This document shows, in pieces, positions 52,497 to 60,670 of a DNA stretch of 64,000 nt (positions are counted from its first letter, which is position 1; every line of letters starts with the position of its first letter). The translations under genes were made by a program, and so were the position numbers. The notes below the pieces were generated by a model. It worked only from the letters and a program-made list of their open reading frames with translations, had not been told where the DNA came from and searched no databases. Source of the stretch: Gardnerella vaginalis ATCC 14018 = JCM 11026 (GTDB lineage: Bacteria; Actinomycetota; Actinomycetes; Actinomycetales; Bifidobacteriaceae); assembly GCF_001042655.1 (NCBI RefSeq), contig NZ_AP012332.1, positions 682,001-746,000 of the forward strand. Reading direction: 5' to 3'.

Positions 52497-52684
52497 TCGA
52501 CACTTTATGATTAGTACATTAGAATGACCATTTGGCTAAGGGGCGGCGGTTGATGGCGACCTCTGCGGAAGCTGCCAAACCTGCGCTCGAGTAGTGCTTG
52601 TTTTTTTTTTAAGCTGGCGCTTGTTTTTTGTAGTTGTTCGACTACAAACATATATACGAACTCGTTTTACACAAGGAGAAAACG
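52497..52684 (+). promoter_or_regulatory. Promoter and long GC-rich attenuator-like leader of the nucleobase permease
   Basis: TCGACA (52497-52502), 17 bases and TAGAAT (52520-52525) form a promoter. The leader then has a GC-rich block (GGGGCGGCGG, CTGCGGAAGCTGCC, AACCTGCGC), a run of ten T (52601-52610), and a small AAGC-TGGC-GCTT hairpin followed by six T. Two possible terminators inside a leader of about 150 bases suggest transcription attenuation. It matches no riboswitch class I can name. Confidence 0.45.
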
Positions 52685-53974
52685 ATGAAATCGTTGTTTA
52701 CATGGCAGCTTCATGGTGACGGAAAAACTTTGAAGCCAGGAGAAGTAGTAGAGCCAGATGAGCGTCTAACTTGGACTCGTACTGCTGGTATTGGCGCTCA
52801 GCATGTTATTGCTATGTTTGGCGCAACATTCTTAGTGCCAATTCTTACAGGCTTTGATCCGTCTACTACTTTAATGTTCACGGCTCTTTCCACAGCACTG
52901 TTCTTGTTGATTAACGCAAATAAGCTTCCTAGTTATTTAGGAAGCTCTTTTGGTCTTATAGCACCTGTTATGGCTGTAACTGCTGCGCATAAAGGTATTG
53001 CTGTAGCAAGCTTTGGCATTATGTGCACAGGTATTCTTCTTGCTTTAATCGGTGTGCTTGTGCATTTTGCAGGAGCAAAGTGGATCGACATTATTATGCC
53101 TCCTGTTGTTAACGGTGCAATCGTTGCAATCATTGGCTTTAACTTGGGTCCAGCTGTTTGGGGTAACTTCCAAAAGGCGCCAGATACTGCTTTAGTAACT
53201 TTGGTTGCAGTTATGCTTATTGCAGTAATTTTCCGCGGTCTTCTTGGACGTTTAAACATTTTGCTTGGTGTTCTTGTTGGCTACGCTTACGCATGCTTCC
53301 AGGGTCAAGTTGACTTTAGTAAGATTGAGCAAGCTTCTTGGATTGGCTTCCCTAAGTTCCACACTCCGCAAGTCGACTTCTCTGTTTTGCTTATGTTCTT
53401 GCCAGTTGTGCTCGTTCTTATTGCAGAAAACGTTGGTCACGTTAAGTCTGTAGCTCAGATGACTGGCCGCGACTACGATTCCAAGATTGGTACCGCTTTG
53501 TTTGCAGACGGCTTAGGTACTGCAATTGCTGGGTGCTTTGGCGGCTGCGGTACTACAACATATGGCGAAAACATTGGCGTTATGGCTGCAACAAAAGTGT
53601 ATTCTACTGCCGCTTATTGGTGCGCTGCATTCTTCGCATTCGTATTAAGCCTCTGCCCAAAGTTTGGTGCAATCGTAAACTCCATTCCAGCAGGCGTTTT
53701 GGGCGGCGTAACCACTTTGCTTTACGGCATGATTGGCATGATCGGCGTGCGCATTTGGGTAGAGAACAAAGTGAACTTCGATAAGCCAGTTAACATTATG
53801 ATTGCTGCAATCGTTATGATTATTGGCATTGCTAACTTCCAATTTGCTGTTTCTGGAATTCAGTTTAACGGTATTGCAATCGGCACTGTTGTTGTGTTGG
53901 TTGTGTATCACATTATGAAAGTAATTGGAAAGCTTACTGGAACAATTGCTAAAGATGATCCAGATGTTGCTTAG
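52685..53974 (+). CDS. Uracil-xanthine permease (NCS2 family)
   Basis: A 429-residue nucleobase:cation symporter with about 14 hydrophobic segments. The N-terminal QHVIAMFGATFLVPILTG, SSFGLIAPVMA and the signature GCFGGCGTTTYGENIGVMAATKVYS are those of the UraA/uracil branch rather than the purine branch. It likely imports uracil. ACAAGGAGAA precedes ATG 52685; an upstream in-frame ATG at 52634 is not favoured. A terminator follows. Confidence 0.92.
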   Translation: MKSLFTWQLHGDGKTLKPGEVVEPDERLTWTRTAGIGAQHVIAMFGATFLVPILTGFDPSTTLMFTALSTALFLLINANKLPSYLGSSFGLIAPVMAVTAAHKGIAVASFGIMCTGILLALIGVLVHFAGAKWIDIIMPPVVNGAIVAIIGFNLGPAVWGNFQKAPDTALVTLVAVMLIAVIFRGLLGRLNILLGVLVGYAYACFQGQVDFSKIEQASWIGFPKFHTPQVDFSVLLMFLPVVLVLIAENVGHVKSVAQMTGRDYDSKIGTALFADGLGTAIAGCFGGCGTTTYGENIGVMAATKVYSTAAYWCAAFFAFVLSLCPKFGAIVNSIPAGVLGGVTTLLYGMIGMIGVRIWVENKVNFDKPVNIMIAAIVMIIGIANFQFAVSGIQFNGIAIGTVVVLVVYHIMKVIGKLTGTIAKDDPDVA

Positions 53975-54012
53975 CATAAATGCTTCAATATGATTTAATT
54001 TAATCAAATTAG

Positions 54013-54045
54013 GCGCGTTCGCTACTTTGTGAGCGCGCTTTTTTG
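54013..54045 (+). terminator. Terminator after the nucleobase permease
   Basis: GCGCGTTC (54013-54020) pairs with GAGCGCGC (54031-54038), one G-T, followed by a T-run. Confidence 0.8.
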
Positions 54046-54106
54046 TAATTATTTTTGATTACACAACAAGTAGATTGGGAATAATTAATATAGTATTATT
54101 AACTTT

Positions 54107-57100
54107 ATGTTGAAAGTCATCATAGAAATAATCATTGGCGTTGCACGGGCTGCTTTTGGCGCGTATATGGCTAAAAAACCTGAAAACACTAAGGTGTATA
54201 AGCGTTCTGATTATTCAAGCGATGGAAAGAAAAAGAGCAATCAAAATAATGATTTTGCCGATACTTCTGCAGATGATTCTATTGACCAAGATGTAGTTGT
54301 AGAAAGCATTGATGAAGATAATAGCAGTGTCAATGTTGTTGATAAAGATGCTTCTAAAGATGAGTCTAATAGTGAAAACAAAGATAAGACTTCTTCAAAG
54401 TTTGCAAAAAAAATAAAAGATTTGGCAGACTATTATAGTGACGATGATGACCTTGGTGACCTCTTTAGCGATATATTAGAAGCTAAGAAAAAACTAGAAA
54501 ACGAAGGTGACTCGCCCAAAAATAGCGATACTAGCAATGCTAGCGAAGATAGTAAAGATAGTAAAAGCAATAAAAGCGATAATAAAAGCTCAAACAGTAA
54601 GGAGAATAATCGCTATATGAGAATAGATTTTGATGTAAATAAGTTTGTTGGAAAATCAAGAAAATGGCGTTGGATTATTGTTGCAATAGTAGTAGCAATA
54701 GCTTTTATATGCTCAATTATTTTTGGTTTTTCTACTTTTATTACAGATTGCATGTGGTATGCGCAACTTGGATTTGAGAGCGTAATCTGGATTCAACTAG
54801 CTGCTAAAATCGGCGTTTGGGCTTTGTACGCTCTGCTTATGGCTGCGTTTGGGTATTTGTCTGCATATATTGCGATTAAAAAACGCCCTGGAAGCGAAGA
54901 TGGCGTATACGTTAAAGAAAAAGGCAATATTTTAGACACTAAAAAGGGAATAAGTTCTAAGCTTGCAATGCATGTTGCAGGAGTTGTGTCTTTGATTGTA
55001 GGCGCTGTGTTTGGAATGCAATTCTACAATCATTGGGTGCAAATTTTGCTTATGTTTAACTACCAATCATTTGGTATTAAAGATCCGCAATTTGGATTTG
55101 ATAACGGTTTTTACGTGTTTGTTTTGCCAGGATTGCGTCTTTTTACTAGAGCGTTTATTGTTCTTCTTGCTGTTTCTTTGCTATTTAGCGTTATAACAAA
55201 CGCTTTAATGGGAGCTGTAAGGATTACGCTGCCTGTAGGAGGCAAGGGCATTTTTAACATAACTAAAAGTGCAAGGCGCCAAATTTCTGCATGGTTTATG
55301 CTCGTTATTATTTTCTGGTCCGTTTTGCAAATATTAGATGTATTTGCGATTGTAAATTTGGATGGTTCTAAGATTACTGGCGGATCTTACACAGATATGA
55401 ATGCTGGCGTTCCTTCCAGCATTGCAATGGCTGTAATAACACTAATTGTTGGAATTGTTATAACAACGTGGCTGCTAAAGTCTCATGCTCTTAATGGAAA
55501 TGTAAAAATCGGTACGCGTTTTGCTGTAGCTGTTAAAGCTTGGCGCACGCCTGCTATAGCTGTTGCGTCTTTAGTCGTATGCGCTATGGTTTTGTCTTTT
55601 GCTTGGCCTGCTCTTTTGCAACGTTTTAAGGTAGCACCGAATGCTCAAGAATTAGAAGCCACTTATATTCAGCGAAATATTGATGCAACTAAGTTTGCGT
55701 ATGGCTTAAATAATGTTAAAAAAGAATCGTATAACGCTACTTCGGAAGGAAAGTCGGGAGCGCTTGCAAAAGAAGCGGAGTCTACTGCACAAATCAGGCT
55801 TTTAGACCCTCAAGTTACTTCTCCAACATTCCGCCAATTGCAGCAATCTAAGCAATACTATACTTTTGCAGATACTCTTTCTGTAGATAAGTATGACATT
55901 GATGGCGTGAGTCAAGACACGGTTATTGCTGCAAGAGAGCTTGATTTAGCTGGAAACGATAATCGAAATTGGGTTAATGACCATACTGTTTACACGCACG
56001 GATATGGCGTGGTTGCAGCATACGGAAATAAGGTTACTGCAGATGGTCAGCCGCAATTTATGGAATATGGAATTCCAACTCAAGGAAAGCTTACAAAGTT
56101 GAAGAAGTATGAGCCGCGTATTTACTTCTCGCCAAACGCTCCAAAGTATTCTATTGTTGGTTCTCCAAAAGGCACTGCTCCTTGGGAATTTGATTATCCA
56201 ACTGGTTCAAATGGTGCTTTAACAACGTTTAAGGGAAATGGTGGACCAAGAGTAGGAAACTTCTTCTCTAGGTTGTTGCACGCTATTCGTTTTGAGTCAG
56301 ATCAGATTCTGTTCTCTGATAGAGTTACTTCTGATTCGCAGATTTTGTATGATCGTGATCCTAAGACTCGCGTTTCTAAAGTTGCTCCATACTTGACTTT
56401 AGATGGACGCGTTTACCCAGCGGTTGTTGACGGACGAGTTAAGTGGATTGTTGACGGATACACAACGTCCGATTCTTACCCATATTCGCAAATGACTGAT
56501 TTTGGTCAGGTGACTCAGGATTCTACAACCACAACATCTCGTTCTATTAAAGGCTTAACGAATCAGCGAGCAAACTATATTCGCAATTCAGTTAAAGCTA
56601 CTGTTGATGCTTACGACGGTTCGGTTGATTTGTATGTTTGGGATAAAAAGGACCCTGTGATTAAGGCTTGGAGATCAATATTCCCAGGTCATTATCACGA
56701 TATTTCTAAGATTTCTGGCGATTTGATGAGTCATATTCGATATCCAGAAAGCTTGTTTAAAGTGCAAAGGCATTTGCTTGCAAAGTATCATGTTGACAGC
56801 GCAAGTCAGTTCTTCTCGGGAGAAGACTTCTGGCAGACTCCAGTAGATCCTACAGAATCTCAAAGTCTTCAGCGAGAAGATATTTTGCAACCTCCATACT
56901 ATTTGACTTTGCAAACTAGAGGAGCAAACAAACCAGTATTTTCGCTTGTTTCCACATATATTCCTGCTGGAAAAATCACTCGAGAAATCCTAACTGGATT
57001 CTTGTCTGTAGATTCCGATGCTGGAAATGTTGCTGGAAAAGTAAGCGAAAATTATGGCAAACTAAGACTTCAAGAGTTACCTAAAGTTTCAAATGTTCCA

Positions 57101-57661
57101 GGACCTGGTCAAGCTCAAAACAACTTTAATGCTAATGCAAATGTTTCTAAAGAGTTGAATTTGCTTGAATCTGGCTCAACCAAAGTTAAGCGTGGAAACT
57201 TGCTTACATTGCCTCTTGGTGGAGGATTGGTTTACGTAGAGCCTGTTTACGTACAATCTAGCGGTTCTACGAGCTATCCATTGCTTAAGAAAGTATTGGT
57301 TGCTTTTGGAGATCAAGTTGGATTTGCTGACACTTTGGATGAAGCGTTAAACCAAGTGTTTGGAGGAAACTCCGGCGCAAACGCTGGCGATGCTTCCAAT
57401 AATTCTGGCTCAAATGAAAATGTCTCCAATAAAAATAATGCAAATAATTCCAATAAGAGCGATGCTAAAAGTAGTGCAAATGCACCTGCAAAATCTAATT
57501 CTATTAGTGAAAAAGCTAGGATTGCACTTAAACGAGCAGCTCAAGCATTGAAGGATTCTGATTCTGCAATGAGATCAGGGAATTGGCAAGCATATGGAAA
57601 GGCTCAAAAAGAGCTTAGCGATGCTATTAATGATGCAATGAGTGAAGAAGCTGTTAAGTAG
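54107..57661 (+). CDS. UPF0182 family membrane protein
   Basis: An 1184-residue protein. After a short hydrophobic start comes an acidic, Ser/Lys/Asp-rich region (about 30-170), then about seven membrane helices (190-510), a large extracellular domain with family motifs (RNIDATKFAYGL, FSRLLHAIRFESDQILFSD, YFSGED-like QFFSGEDFW) and an Asn/Ser-rich tail. The family is common in actinobacteria and of unknown function. The start is uncertain: ATG 54107 lacks a ribosome binding site but lies about 15 bases after TATAGT, as in leaderless mRNAs. ATG 54617, with AAGGAG 12 bases upstream, would give a more standard length. Confidence 0.87.
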   Translation: MLKVIIEIIIGVARAAFGAYMAKKPENTKVYKRSDYSSDGKKKSNQNNDFADTSADDSIDQDVVVESIDEDNSSVNVVDKDASKDESNSENKDKTSSKFAKKIKDLADYYSDDDDLGDLFSDILEAKKKLENEGDSPKNSDTSNASEDSKDSKSNKSDNKSSNSKENNRYMRIDFDVNKFVGKSRKWRWIIVAIVVAIAFICSIIFGFSTFITDCMWYAQLGFESVIWIQLAAKIGVWALYALLMAAFGYLSAYIAIKKRPGSEDGVYVKEKGNILDTKKGISSKLAMHVAGVVSLIVGAVFGMQFYNHWVQILLMFNYQSFGIKDPQFGFDNGFYVFVLPGLRLFTRAFIVLLAVSLLFSVITNALMGAVRITLPVGGKGIFNITKSARRQISAWFMLVIIFWSVLQILDVFAIVNLDGSKITGGSYTDMNAGVPSSIAMAVITLIVGIVITTWLLKSHALNGNVKIGTRFAVAVKAWRTPAIAVASLVVCAMVLSFAWPALLQRFKVAPNAQELEATYIQRNIDATKFAYGLNNVKKESYNATSEGKSGALAKEAESTAQIRLLDPQVTSPTFRQLQQSKQYYTFADTLSVDKYDIDGVSQDTVIAARELDLAGNDNRNWVNDHTVYTHGYGVVAAYGNKVTADGQPQFMEYGIPTQGKLTKLKKYEPRIYFSPNAPKYSIVGSPKGTAPWEFDYPTGSNGALTTFKGNGGPRVGNFFSRLLHAIRFESDQILFSDRVTSDSQILYDRDPKTRVSKVAPYLTLDGRVYPAVVDGRVKWIVDGYTTSDSYPYSQMTDFGQVTQDSTTTTSRSIKGLTNQRANYIRNSVKATVDAYDGSVDLYVWDKKDPVIKAWRSIFPGHYHDISKISGDLMSHIRYPESLFKVQRHLLAKYHVDSASQFFSGEDFWQTPVDPTESQSLQREDILQPPYYLTLQTRGANKPVFSLVSTYIPAGKITREILTGFLSVDSDAGNVAGKVSENYGKLRLQELPKVSNVPGPGQAQNNFNANANVSKELNLLESGSTKVKRGNLLTLPLGGGLVYVEPVYVQSSGSTSYPLLKKVLVAFGDQVGFADTLDEALNQVFGGNSGANAGDASNNSGSNENVSNKNNANNSNKSDAKSSANAPAKSNSISEKARIALKRAAQALKDSDSAMRSGNWQAYGKAQKELSDAINDAMSEEAVK

Positions 57662-57690
57662 AATTAGAAGACAGTTTTGGAACAATAAAA

Positions 57691-57733
57691 ATTAATGCCG
57701 AGCATAATCGATTACATTATGCTCGGCATTAAT
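57691..57733. terminator. Perfect 18-bp bidirectional terminator
   Basis: ATTAATGCCGAGCATAAT (57691-57708) pairs fully with its inverted copy (57716-57733), with T-rich flank on the right and A-rich on the left. It serves the converging UPF0182 and permease genes. Confidence 0.9.
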
Positions 57734-57747
57734 TTTATATATCAGTT

Positions 57748-58539
57748 TTACAGTTGATTATCTGGATCTTCATCGTCTTCCACAGGACCTAGAAGAAGTT
57801 TTTCAGCTGTATTTATAACAAGCATTAGAAGAGCTGTAAGAATTATTATTGCTATAGTTGCTGAAAAAATAAGTGGAGTTCTAAAAGAGTTATATGCGGA
57901 TTGAAGCCAAATACCTAAGCCGTTTCTAGCTCCTAAATATTCTGCTGTAGCAGCTGTTCCCAAAACATATGCTGCGCTAATTTTAATTCCTCCGAAAATT
58001 TGCCTAGCCGCTACGCGCAACTTAACATGCCACAAAGTCCAAGTAGCATTAGCTCCACAAGTTAATGCAACATCGGTATAAAAACTAGGAACTGCGTCTA
58101 ATCCTCGAACAGTTTGAACAGCAATAGGAAACATACTAAAAATCATTACTATTACTATTTTTCCAGACATTTCAAATCCAAACCAAATCAAGAAAATTGG
58201 TGCAATAGAAATTAAAGGCATAGTTTGAGCCGCGCACAGTAGTGGGAATAAAGCAGACTTAACTAGCTTAGAAACATGGAAAAATACGCCCAGAAGAATT
58301 CCGCATATTATTGCTAGTGCAAAGCCAATAACTGTTTCTTGAGTTGTTATTAGTGCAGCAGGCAATAAAGTAGGGAATGATTCAATTGTGTCTTGAGCAA
58401 TAGAAGTTGGTGCAGGAATAAGATTTGGCGATATCTTATAGTGTTGGCAAGCAAATTGCCATAGAATCAGCACAATTGCTATTGATATTACAGTTGGCAG
58501 ACACTTTGCAAGCGTAGTCTTTAAACGCGATTGCGTCAT
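57748..58539 (-). CDS. ABC transporter permease, probable thiamine-precursor (ThiX) or SsuC/TauC type
   Basis: A 263-residue BPD-type permease with about six helices. The cytoplasmic EAA-like loop is AAYVLGTAATAEYLGARNGLG preceded by VALTCGANATWTLWHVKLRVAARQIFGGIK. It belongs to the nitrate/sulfonate/thiamine-precursor branch. It is divergent from the NMT1-like lipoprotein gene at 58854, its probable partner. No ATPase gene is next to it in the window. GGATTG precedes ATG 58539. Confidence 0.8.
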   Translation of the reverse strand: MTQSRLKTTLAKCLPTVISIAIVLILWQFACQHYKISPNLIPAPTSIAQDTIESFPTLLPAALITTQETVIGFALAIICGILLGVFFHVSKLVKSALFPLLCAAQTMPLISIAPIFLIWFGFEMSGKIVIVMIFSMFPIAVQTVRGLDAVPSFYTDVALTCGANATWTLWHVKLRVAARQIFGGIKISAAYVLGTAATAEYLGARNGLGIWLQSAYNSFRTPLIFSATIAIIILTALLMLVINTAEKLLLGPVEDDEDPDNQL

Positions 58540-58787
58540 TTATTTTCAATCCTTTTCTTGAATATTAAACTAGTGACATAAAAATAGCGACTGCTGCCCC
58601 AATCGCATAAATTCAGAAATAAGAATAGCACGTGTATTCTATCAGAATCTTATGTTTGTAACATGATTATTAATTTGTCGATTGAATCGTGCATAATCAA
58701 AATGTTTCGTGAGTCAATGTGTGGCAAACCTAGTCAAACTCTTAGCTTGATAGGGGGCATTGAACGGCGCGGGCTAGGCCCTTGATA

Positions 58788-58828
58788 CCGTTTTCTGCCA
58801 AGTCTGTGCTGCATTTCCCAGAAAATGG
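58788..58828 (+). promoter_or_regulatory. Hairpin leader before the NMT1-like lipoprotein gene
   Basis: CCGTTTTCTG (58788-58797) pairs with CAGAAAATGG (58819-58828), with one G-T pair, after a GGGC-TAG-GCCC mini-hairpin (58771-58781). It ends 10 bases before the ribosome binding site. The GC-rich block before it looks like part of a structured leader, but the conserved CTGAGA of the TPP riboswitch is missing. Confidence 0.35.
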
Positions 58829-58853
58829 TAAGTAAAAACAAAGTAGGGAACTC

Positions 58854-59906
58854 ATGAATATGCGTGTTTTAAAGCGTGGTCTTGCGTTTATTCTTTCTGC
58901 ATTTTGTGTATTATCTCTTTCTGCATGTGGATTTGAGGATAATAATCAAAATTCGAATCTTCGTAAAGTATCTTTTATGCTTTTTTGGGCACCAGATACG
59001 AATCATATTGGTATCTATGTTGCAAAGCATAAAGGTTGGTTTAAGGATGCAGGATTAGATGTAGATTTGCTTGCTGTTGCTCCAACTGGTTCTGAACATG
59101 CTGTAGACAGTGGTGCAGCTGATTTTGCTCTTACTACATTAACTAATGTTGCTGATTCTTCTACAAAGGGAGCTAATCTTGAGCAGGTTATGCAAGTGCA
59201 GCAAAAACCAAGTGCAATCTGGTGTGCTCTTGCTAAAAACAATAAGATTCATTCTCCTAAAGATTTTGATGGAAAAACTTACGCGTCTTTTGGTGCTGCA
59301 GAAAGTGATGTTGTAATTAACAGAATGATTCAGCATGATGGCGGCAAGGGTAAATTCGATAAAGTTACTGTTGGAACCTCAACTTTCCGTACTCTTGAAT
59401 CTGGAAAAGCAGATTTTGGTGGGTTTTATGCGACTTGGGAAGGTGTCCAAGCAGATATGTTCGGTCCTAAGCTTCGTTGTTTTAGGTCTAGAGATTATGG
59501 AGTTCCTGGTCAGCCAGATACGATTGGTATTATTACTAATAAGCGAACAATTAAACGTGATCCTAAGCTTGTTCGCGCATTCGTTAAAGCTGCAAAGCGT
59601 GGGTATGAATACGCGTATTCACACCCAGATGAAGCATCTGACATTTTGGTTAAAGAAGCTAAAGATGCAAATCTTAATCCAAAATTTGTTAAACGCAGCA
59701 TGAAACTGATCGTCGATGGTCAGTATTGGGGAAACCACGCAGATATTAAAAGTGGAAAGTTTGTGTTTGGTACAAGTGATGTTAAAGGTGCTCAAGACTA
59801 CTTTAACTTCTTAAGCCAAGGAGGAGCTTACACTGATGCAAAAGGTAAGGTAACTCATAAAACTCCTCAAGCTAAAGAATTATCCACCGACGAATTCTTA
59901 AAATAG
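58854..59906 (+). CDS. NMT1/ThiY-like substrate-binding lipoprotein
   Basis: A 350-residue lipoprotein (signal peptide with lipobox LSAC, Cys25) of the NMT1/THI5-like family. FWAPDTNHIGIYVAKHKGWFKDAGLDVDL and the SGAADFALTTLTNV segment are typical of thiamine-precursor (HMP) or related binding proteins. It probably feeds the divergent permease at 57748. GTAGGGA precedes the ATG. Riboflavin- or sulfonate-type substrates cannot be excluded from the sequence. Confidence 0.82.
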   Translation: MNMRVLKRGLAFILSAFCVLSLSACGFEDNNQNSNLRKVSFMLFWAPDTNHIGIYVAKHKGWFKDAGLDVDLLAVAPTGSEHAVDSGAADFALTTLTNVADSSTKGANLEQVMQVQQKPSAIWCALAKNNKIHSPKDFDGKTYASFGAAESDVVINRMIQHDGGKGKFDKVTVGTSTFRTLESGKADFGGFYATWEGVQADMFGPKLRCFRSRDYGVPGQPDTIGIITNKRTIKRDPKLVRAFVKAAKRGYEYAYSHPDEASDILVKEAKDANLNPKFVKRSMKLIVDGQYWGNHADIKSGKFVFGTSDVKGAQDYFNFLSQGGAYTDAKGKVTHKTPQAKELSTDEFLK

Positions 59907-59985
59907 TTTTTGCGAAAGTTTTAAACAATAACCGCATTATTTAAACAATGACCGTCTTATTGGTAGAATAGTGCACAGTATATGA

Positions 59986-60034
59986 GGGCGTATCGAGAGC
60001 CTACGTATTTAAGTAGTATTCAATCGGTACGCCC
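59986..60034 (+). other. Hairpin in the pth-mfd leader
   Basis: GGGCGTATCG (59986-59995) pairs with CGGTACGCCC (60025-60034) with one mismatch or wobble, and encloses CTAC-GTATTTAA-GTAG. It follows a -10-like TAGAAT (59965-59970) and precedes pth by 37 bases, without a U-run, so a leader element is more likely than a terminator. Confidence 0.4.
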
Positions 60035-60070
60035 ATTTCGTTGTTGAGTTTATGAGTTGGAGTGTGCGCT

Positions 60071-60670
60071 ATGGCATCGGATTTTTGGCTGATTGTAGGA
60101 CTTGGAAATCCTGGATCGAAGTATGAAGGTACACGTCATAATATGGGTTTTATGGTTGCAGACGTGTTAAGTGAGCGTTGGTCAATATCTTTTTCCGACC
60201 ATAAGGGTTTGTCAAAATTAGGCAAGGGAGTAATGAATTTAGACGGTAAATCGGCGAAGTTTTTCCTCGCTAAGCCACTCACATTTATGAACGATTCTGG
60301 TGCTGCTGTTTCGTCAATAAGCTCGTATTATCAGATTGAAACTGACCATATTGTGATTATCCATGACGATATGGATTTGGATTTTGGTCGGATTAAAGTA
60401 AAATCTGGCGGTTCTGCTGGAGGTCATAATGGTATTCGTTCTATTGATCGCAGTCTTGGAACTCCGCAATATGCTCGTGTGAGAATGGGTGTGGGGCACG
60501 CTCAACGCGGAGCGCACGCGCATGATAATACTGTTAATTGGGTTTTGGGTGGTTTTGCCGGTGCGCAAAAATCTGAACTTCCTAATTTTTTGGCAGATGG
60601 TGCTGATGCAGTAGAAAGTGTGATCTTCCGCGGGCTTAGCGCCACTCAGGAGCATTTCAATGGCAAATAA
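60071..60670 (+). CDS. pth: Peptidyl-tRNA hydrolase
   Basis: Pth releases tRNA from peptidyl-tRNAs that drop off the ribosome. The 199-residue protein has VGLGNPGSKYEGTRHNMGF with the catalytic His, KPLTFMNDSG and HDDMDLDFGRIKVKSGGSAGGHNGIRSI. TTGGAG lies before ATG 60071; a GTG at 60062 is less likely. Its end overlaps the mfd start by 11 bases, indicating a coupled operon, an arrangement common in bacteria. Confidence 0.95.
   Translation: MASDFWLIVGLGNPGSKYEGTRHNMGFMVADVLSERWSISFSDHKGLSKLGKGVMNLDGKSAKFFLAKPLTFMNDSGAAVSSISSYYQIETDHIVIIHDDMDLDFGRIKVKSGGSAGGHNGIRSIDRSLGTPQYARVRMGVGHAQRGAHAHDNTVNWVLGGFAGAQKSELPNFLADGADAVESVIFRGLSATQEHFNGK

Noticed and set aside
58740..58850. TPP riboswitch upstream of the NMT1-like gene
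   Set aside because: The required CTGAGA and ACCTGAT elements are absent.
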